64,000 nucleotides of DNA, taken from Hordeum vulgare subsp. vulgare (Eukaryota; Streptophyta; Magnoliopsida; Poales; Poaceae). Every line of letters begins with the position of its first letter. The stretch's first letter is position 1. Below are positions 58,175-64,000 of this stretch, in pieces. The translations under genes and the position numbers were made by a program. The notes beneath the pieces are model-generated. The model was not told the DNA's origin. It saw only the letters and a list, made by a program, of their open reading frames with translations, and searched no databases. The DNA lies in NCBI RefSeq assembly GCF_904849725.1, contig NC_058519.1:536742316-536806315 (forward strand), written 5' to 3'.

Positions 58175-58590
58175 GGTAGGATTAGGCTTGGGTTGAGCAT
58201 TATGAGGAAATTCATTCCAAAGTGTTACCTCAACCCCCTTTAACAGTACGGTGTTCCTATTACTCAAGTGTGAAGAAAATAAAACAGAAAGGGTAAATCT
58301 TCATGCTTCAAAGTCTTCAAATTGATTTTCTTCAGGACACACCGAATTCCTCAATTTCAATATCTTCATGAGGAATATCAATTTCATCGCAAATTCTTCG
58401 CGATTCAATTCTTCAGCTTCAGACCAATTTGTTCAGCCGAAGATATACATTTTTAGGGGTCGATATTCATCAAATAATTCAAACTCCTCAGCGACTTATA
58501 GATCCTGTGTACACTCAAGAACACATTAGATACTTAACCTATAAGTCTTCAAACCACCAAAATCACTAAGGGGCACTAGATGCACTTACA
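58175..58590 (-). repeat. copia 5' LTR, piece 3
   Basis: Matches 30544-30959 and ends GCACTTACA. Confidence 0.92.
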
Positions 58591-58595
58591 GTTTA
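58591..58595. repeat. target-site duplication GTTTA, right copy
   Basis: Repeats 29539-29543. Confidence 0.92.
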
Positions 58596-59061
58596 ATATA
58601 AAGAATTGGCATGAAACATCAAGTTGTCTTCCTTGTCAGCATATCACTTCAAGCATAAGAACATAAAGGTTTTGGCTATGTCGCTACTAGAAAAAATCAT
58701 GCTTGTTGTTATGATCAATTCTATGTTTTCCAAGATTAAATAAAGTTTTCAAAGCCATGCCTGATATATAAGATCAATACTCCCATAAGAATCAACATAT
58801 AAGGTCAATTGCATGAAGAGAATACCAGGTGCAGTGAAGAAACCAATAGACTTCTCATTAATATTCCATCATAGACAACAGCACACTCAAAGATACAAGA
58901 CTCTCCATGAAGGAGTGATATACCTCAATGCAAACACCTATTTCATAAGATAACTTCCCTAGACATGATACGACACTAGACTTGACCATAAAAGATAAAG
59001 GATAAAGATAAAGATAATGGGCACTCCCCCAAGCTTGGAACAAGCTAAGGAATGTCGTTAC
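58596..59061 (-). other. gypsy 3' non-coding region, second part
   Basis: Continues 28360-29543 after the copia complex. Contains a plus-strand CCCCAAGCTT (59027-59036), an extra polypurine-like site on the minus strand. No gene seen. Confidence 0.6.
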
Positions 59062-59450
59062 TGTCACGCCCAAGATGCGACCGTATCCTCAATTTGGCAC
59101 GAGGGCGTTGTCAGGGATAGAAGCGCATCTCGTCATGTCATAAGAATGGATATCGTTACAAGTACATGTACTGAAAAGAAGAGATATATGTATAGAATTG
59201 GCTTACACTCACCACAAGTTACATCAGAGTCACATCAGTACAATACATAATCATCATGAAGAAGAGCAGGGTCCGACTACAGACGAAAAACAAACGAGAA
59301 AAGAAGAACGACGTCCATCCTTGCTATCCCAGGCTGCCGGCCTGGAACCCATCCTAGATCGATGGAGAAGAAGAAGAAGCAACTCCAAATGAACAATCAA
59401 TGCGCTCGCGTCAAGTAACCTTTACCTGCACCTGCAACTGGTGTTGTAGT
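59062..59450 (+). mobile_element. fragment of another element (LTR-like start)
   Basis: TGTCACGCCCAAGATGCG resembles the start of a Triticeae gypsy LTR. It follows the gypsy 3' region abruptly and is cut after 389 bp by the copia LTR at 59451. Family not identified; the strand is an inference from the terminal TG. Confidence 0.4.
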
Positions 59451-60012
59451 TGTTGGGTAATGTAGCATAAATTCAAAAAATTTCCTATGCATATTCAGAT
59501 CTTCCTATGGAGAGACCAACAACGAGAGAGGGGTGAGAGCATCTTCATACCTTTGAAGATTGCTAAGCGGAAGCGTTGCTAGAACGCGGTTGATGGAGTC
59601 GTACTCGCGGCGATTCAGATCGCGGTGTGATTCCGATCTAGTGCCGAACCACGGCACCTCCGCGTTCAACACACGTGCAGCCCGGTGATGTCTCCCGCAC
59701 CTTGATCCAACAAGGAGGGAGAGGTTGGGGAAGATCTCCGGCAGCACGACGGCGTGGTGTCGATGGAGAGACGAGGTCTCCCGGCAAGGCTTCGCCACGC
59801 ACCGGCACAGAGGAGGAGAAAGAAGAGCAGGGCTGCGCCGAGGGAGAGGGAAAACTGTTTTTCCAAAAGCCCAAAAGTGCCCACTATATATAGGAGGAGG
59901 GGAGAGGGGGTGCCACCCTAGGGTACCCACCCTAGGTGGTGCGGCAGCCCCCCAGATGGGAGGTGCGGCGGCCAGGGCAAGGGGGAGGGGTGGCGCACCC
60001 CTAGGTGGGCCT
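59451..60012 (-). repeat. partial Angela/WIS/BARE-like LTR, 562 bp
   Basis: Begins TGTTGGGTAATGTAGC and runs in parallel with the start of the next LTR (60013 onward), with scattered differences, up to GGTGGGCCT, where it stops and the second copy begins. Contains the same minus-strand TATATATA (59885-59892). Either the stub of an older LTR into which a second copy inserted, or one half of a tandem duplication. Confidence 0.85.
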
Positions 60013-61785
60013 TGTTGGGGAACGTAGCATAAATTCAAAAAAGTTCCTACGCATATTCAGATCTTCCTATGGAGAGACCAGCAACGAGAGAGGGGTGAGT
60101 GCATCTTCATACCTTTGAAGATCACTAAGCGAAAGCATTGCTAGAACGCGGTTGATGGAGTCGTACTCGCGGCGATTCAGATCGCGGTGTGATTCCGATC
60201 TAGTGCCGAACCACGGAACCTCCGCGTTCAACACACGTGCAGCCCGGTGACGTCTCCCGCGCCTTGATCCAGCAAGGAGGAGGGAGAGGTTGGGGAAGAT
60301 CTCCGGCAGCACGACGAAGTGGTGTCGATGGAGAGACGAGGTCTCTCGGCAGGGCTTCGCCAAGCACCGACAGAGAGGAGGAGAAAGAAGAGCAGGGCTG
60401 CACCGAGGGAGAGCTAAAACTGTCTCTCCAAAAGGCCAAAAGTGCCCACTATATATAGGACGAGGGGAGGGGGATGCCACCCCTAGGGTTCCCACCCTAG
60501 GTGGTGCGTCAGCCCCCCCCCCAGATGGGAGGTGCGGCGGCCAGGGCAAGGGGGAGGGGTGGCGCACCCCTAGGTGGGCCTTAGGCCCACCAGCGCCTAG
60601 GGTTTCCCCACCTCTCCACCTCCTGTGCCTTGGGCTGAGTGTGGGGGGCACACCAGCCCACCTAGGGGCCGGTTCCCTCCCGCTCTTGGCCCATCTAGCC
60701 TCCCGAGGTCGGTGCCCCCTTCCGGTGGACCCCCGGGGCCACCTCCGGTGGTCCCGGTACGTTACCAGTGACGCCCGGAACACTTCCGGTGTCCGAAACC
60801 ATCCGTCCTATATATCAATCTTTACCTCTGGACCATTCCGGAGCTCCTTGTGACGTCCGGGATCTCATCCGGGACTCCAAACAACTTTCGATAACCTCGT
60901 ATAACAATTTCCTATAACCCTAGCGTCATCGAACCTTAAGTGTGTAGACCCTACGGGTTCGGCAGACAAGCAGACATGACCGAGACACCTCTCCAGCCAA
61001 TAACCATCATCGGGGTTTGGATGCCCATGGTGGCTCCCACTTGCTCCATGATGATCTCACCGGATGAAACACGATGTCAAGGATTCAATCAATCCCGTAT
61101 ACAATTCCCTTTGTCTGTCAGTATAGAACTTGCCCGAGATTCGATCGTCGGTATACCCATACCTTGTTCAATCCCGTTACCGGTAAGTTTCTGTACTCGT
61201 TCCATAGCACGTCATCGTCTGACTAACTCGTTTAGCCACATTGATCTCATGATGATGTTCTACCGAGTGGGCCCAGAGATACCTCTCCGTCACACGGAGT
61301 GACAAATCCCGATCTCGATTCATACCAACCCAACAGACACTTCCAGAGGAACCCGTAGTGCACCTTTATAGTCACCCAGTTATGTTGTGACGTTTGATAC
61401 ACCCAAAGCACTCCTACGGTATCCGGGAGTTGCACAATCTCACGGTCGAAGGAAAAGACACTTGACATTAGAAAAGCTTTAGCATACGAACAATACGATC
61501 TAGTGCTACGCTTAGGATTGGGTCTTGTCCATCACATCATTCTCCCAATGATGTGATCCCATTATCAATGACATCTAATGCCCATGACCAGGAAACCATG
61601 GTCATCTATTGACTAACGAGCTAGCCAACTAGAGGCTTGCTAGGGACACATTGTGATCTATTTATTCACACATGTATTACTGTTTCCTGTTAATACAATT
61701 ATAGCATGAACAATAGACGATTATCATGAACAAGGAAATATGATAATAACCATTTTATTTTTGCCTCTAGGGCATATTTCCAACA
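60013..61785 (-). repeat. Angela/WIS/BARE-like copia 3' LTR
   Basis: 1773 bp. Plus-strand TGTTGGGGAACGTAGC to GGCATATTTCCAACA, the reverse complement of the well-known Triticeae copia LTR termini (TGTTGGAAATATGCC ...). Minus-strand TATA box at 60450-60457. Confidence 0.9.
60450..60457 (-). promoter_or_regulatory. LTR TATA box
   Basis: CCTATATATAGTGGG on the minus strand, the position of the BARE-type LTR promoter. Confidence 0.7.
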
Positions 61786-61797
61786 GTCTCCCACTTG
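61786..61797 (-). other. polypurine tract of copia element
   Basis: Minus-strand AAGTGGGAGAC next to the LTR start. Confidence 0.75.
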
Positions 61798-61817
61798 CAC
61801 TAGAGTCAATAATCTAG

Positions 61818-64000
61818 TTACATTGTGATGTATCGAACACCCATAGCATTATGGTGTTGATCATGTTTTGCTCGTGGAAGAGGTTTAGTCAACGGGTCTG
61901 CAACATTCAGATCCGTGTGTACTTTACAAATCTCTATTACTCCACTCTGGACATGGTCCTGGATGGAGTTGTAGCGGCATTTGATGTGCTTCGGCTTCCG
62001 GTGAAACCTGGGCTCCTTGGCTATGGCAATGGCCCCAGTGTTATCACAGAAGAGTGTCATTGGATCCAAGGTTGGCGATGAGCTCCTTCATCCAAATTCC
62101 TTCACGAGCCGCTTCTGAAGCAGCTATGTACTCCGCTTCACATGTAGATGCTGCCACGACTACTTGCTTGATGCTGCACCAGCTTACTACCCCACCATTC
62201 AAAACATATACGTATCCGGTCTGTGACTTAGAGTCATCCGGATCTGTGTCGAAGCTAGCATCGACGTAACCCTTTACGACGAGCTCTTCGTCACCTCCAT
62301 AAACGAGAAACATTTCCTTAGTCCTTTTCAGGTACTTAAGGATATTCTTGACCACTGTCCAGTGTTCCATACCGGGATCACTTTGGTACCTCCCTACCAA
62401 ACTTATGGCAAGGTTTATATCAGGTCTGGTACATAGCATGGCATACATAAGAGAGCCTACGGCTGAAGAGTAGGGGACAAAACTCATCTTCTCTCTATCT
62501 GCTGCCGTGGTTGGCGACTGAGTCTTACTCATTCTCATACCTTGCAAAACTGGCAAGAACCCTTTCTTTGTGTTTTCCATATTGAACTTCTTCAATATCT
62601 TATCAGGGTATGTACTTTGCGAAAGACCTATGAGGCGTCTCGATCTATCTCTATAGATCTTGATGCCTAATATGTATGCAGCTCCTCCAAGGTCCTTCAT
62701 TGAACTCTTGTTCAAATAGGCCTTTATGTTCTCCAACATCTCTATATTATTCCCCATCAATAATATGTCATCCACATATAGTATGAGGAAAGATACAGAG
62801 CTCCCACTCACTTTCTTGTACAGACAGGCTTCTCCGTAAACCTGTATGAACCCAAACGCTTTAATCACCTCATTAAAGCGAATGTTCCAACTCCGAGATG
62901 CTTGCACCAGTCCATAGATGGAGCGCTGGAGCTTGCACACTTTGTTAGCACCCTTAGAGTCTACAAAACCTTCTCGTTGCATCATATACAACTCTTCCTT
63001 AAGGTTCCCGTTAAGGATCGCTGTTTTGACGTCCATTTTCCAAATTTCATAATCATAAAAGGCGGCAATTGCTAACATGATTCGGACTGATTTCAGCTTC
63101 GCTACGGGAGAGAAAGTCTCCTCGTAGTCAATTCCTTGAATTTGTCGAAAACCCTTTGCGACAAATCGAGCTTTATAAACGGTTATATTACCGTTCGCAT
63201 CAGTCTTCTTCTTGAAGATCCATTTATTTTCTATGGCTTGCCGGTCATCGGGCAAGTCCACCAAAGTCCATACTTTGTTCTCATACATGGATCCTATCTC
63301 AGATTTCATAGCTTCAAGCCATTTGTTGGAATCCGGGACCGCCATTGCTTCCTCATAGTTCGAAGGTTCACCGTTGTCTAACAACATGATTTCCATTACA
63401 GGGTTGCCGTACCAATCTGGTGCGGAGCGTACCCTTGTGGACCTTCGCGGCTTAGTAGTAACTTGATCCGAAGCTTCATGATCATTATCATTAACTTCCT
63501 CTTCATTTGGTGTAGGCGCCACAGGAACAACTTCCCGCACCGCGCTACTATCCTGTTCGAGAGGGGGTGTAATTACCTCATCAAGTTCTACCTTCCTCCC
63601 ACTTACTTCTTTCGAGAGAAACTCTTTCTCTAGAAAGGATCCGTTCTTGGCAACAAAGGTTTTACCTTCGGATCTAAGATAGAAGGTATACCCAATAGTT
63701 TCCTTAGGATATCCTATGAATACGCATTTCTCCGCTTTGGGTTTGACCTTTTCTGGTTGAAGTTTCTTAACATAAGCATTGCAGCCCCAAACTTTAAGAA
63801 ACGACAACTTAGGTTTCTTGTCAAACCATAGTTCATACGGTGTCGCCTCAACGGATTTATACGGTGCCCTATTTAAAGTGAATGCTGCAGTTTCTAATGC
63901 GTATCCCCAAAATGATAGCGATAAGTCTGTAAGAGAGATCATAGATCGTACCATATCTAATAAAGTGTGATTACGACGTCCAGACACTCCGTTGCATTGC
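61818..64000 (-). pseudogene. copia pol: integrase C-terminus, reverse transcriptase, RNase H, frameshifted
   Basis: Open from the window edge to 62044, then continuing in another frame at 62069-61818, so one indel lies near 62045-62069. Integrase end: GVSGRRNHTLLDMVRSM and a FIGYPKETIGY motif. Reverse transcriptase: KWIFKKKTDANG, KARFVAKGFRQIQG, MDVKTAILNG and FLILYVDDILLMG (YVDD). RNase H: GYVDASFDTD, STCEAEYIAASEA, then after the shift FCDNTGAIAIAKEP and VADPLTKPLP. Except for the frameshift the protein is well preserved. The enzyme set would copy and insert the element. Confidence 0.88.

Larger units (their letters stand above)
29544..58590 (-). mobile_element. SIRE/Maximus-like Ty1/copia element with two nested insertions
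   Basis: LTRs (29544-30959 and the split copy 41914-58590), polypurine tract, initiator-Met primer site and matching TSDs define a complete minus-strand element. On the minus strand the order is gag, protease, integrase, reverse transcriptase, RNase H, then a promoter-like region and a long accessory ORF, the SIRE-clade layout. LTR ends with GACTAGAGGGGGGTGAATAG are characteristic of the Triticeae Maximus group by memory. gag-pol is broken at several places, while the accessory ORF is open for 893 codons. Two gypsy-type elements (42644-52899 and 53159-58169) sit in its 5' LTR. Confidence 0.88.
26828..59061 (-). mobile_element. minus-strand Ty3/gypsy element split by the copia complex
   Basis: LTR at 26828-28345, minus-strand polypurine tract at 28346-28359 and 3' non-coding sequence to 29543, continuing after the 29 kb copia insertion at 58596. 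The internal sequence is lost near 59061, where another element begins, so gag-pol is not in the window. LTR termini (TGATGACCCAC ... GGACGTATCA on the plus strand) are the reverse complement type of the element at 42644-52899, so they are related families. Confidence 0.75.
61786..64000 (-). mobile_element. Angela/WIS/BARE-like Ty1/copia element, internal part, cut by window end
   Basis: With the LTR at 60013-61785 this is the 3' end of a minus-strand copia element: polypurine tract, RNase H, reverse transcriptase, integrase end. Gag, protease and the 5' LTR lie right of the window. Confidence 0.88.

Noticed and set aside
59505..60853. Frames of 100-238 codons on both strands in the copia LTRs
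   Set aside because: GC-rich LTR sequence with parallel copies in two LTRs; explained as LTR.

Overview
The window is intergenic DNA from a large-genome grass, most likely a Triticeae species (wheat, barley, rye or a relative). Nearly every base belongs to an LTR retrotransposon, the insertions are nested several deep, and the copia LTR at the right edge has the termini and promoter layout of the Angela/WIS/BARE group. No tRNA, rRNA or intact host gene was seen. Family names are given only at clade level because no database could be searched.

Left block (1-25306). Positions 1-110 are the tail of an unidentified element that interrupts the 5' LTR of a chromovirus-like Ty3/gypsy element (+ strand, resuming at 111, 3' LTR 16019-19990, about 4 kb long). 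Inside it sits a complete minus-strand, Athila-like but polymerase-less gypsy element (4572-14643, target-site duplication GGAAC) with gag, protease and an accessory ORF. The chromovirus itself lies in, or abuts, the 3' part of a plus-strand gypsy element that ends with an LTR at 23658-25306.

Middle (25307-26827). This is the only stretch not explained by LTR elements: a decayed, intron-containing, minus-strand fragment resembling a plant Ulp1-like (C48) protease gene of the kind carried by DNA transposons.

Right block (26828-64000). A minus-strand gypsy element (LTR 26828-28345) is split by a 29 kb SIRE/Maximus-like copia complex (29544-58590, TSD GTTTA). That copia element carries decayed gag-pol and a long, still open 893-codon accessory (env-like) ORF. 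Its right LTR holds two further insertions: an Athila-like gypsy element (42644-52899, TSD ATTAC) and a gag-only chromovirus derivative (53159-58169, TSD CTTTT). The window ends in a minus-strand Angela/WIS/BARE-like copia element whose LTR (60013-61785) is preceded by a partial copy of the same LTR (59451-60012).

How the parts work together. Each element supplies its own LTR promoter, primer binding site, gag, protease, integrase, reverse transcriptase/RNase H and polypurine tract, but nearly all polyproteins are broken by stops or frameshifts. The features that stand out are: accessory ORFs preceded by promoter-like and splice-acceptor-like sequence in three different elements; long LTRs that look like TATA box + GC-rich leader + intron; PPT-identical DNA inside gag genes; and a recurring TGAGGAATTT word in the copia element used in all three reading frames.
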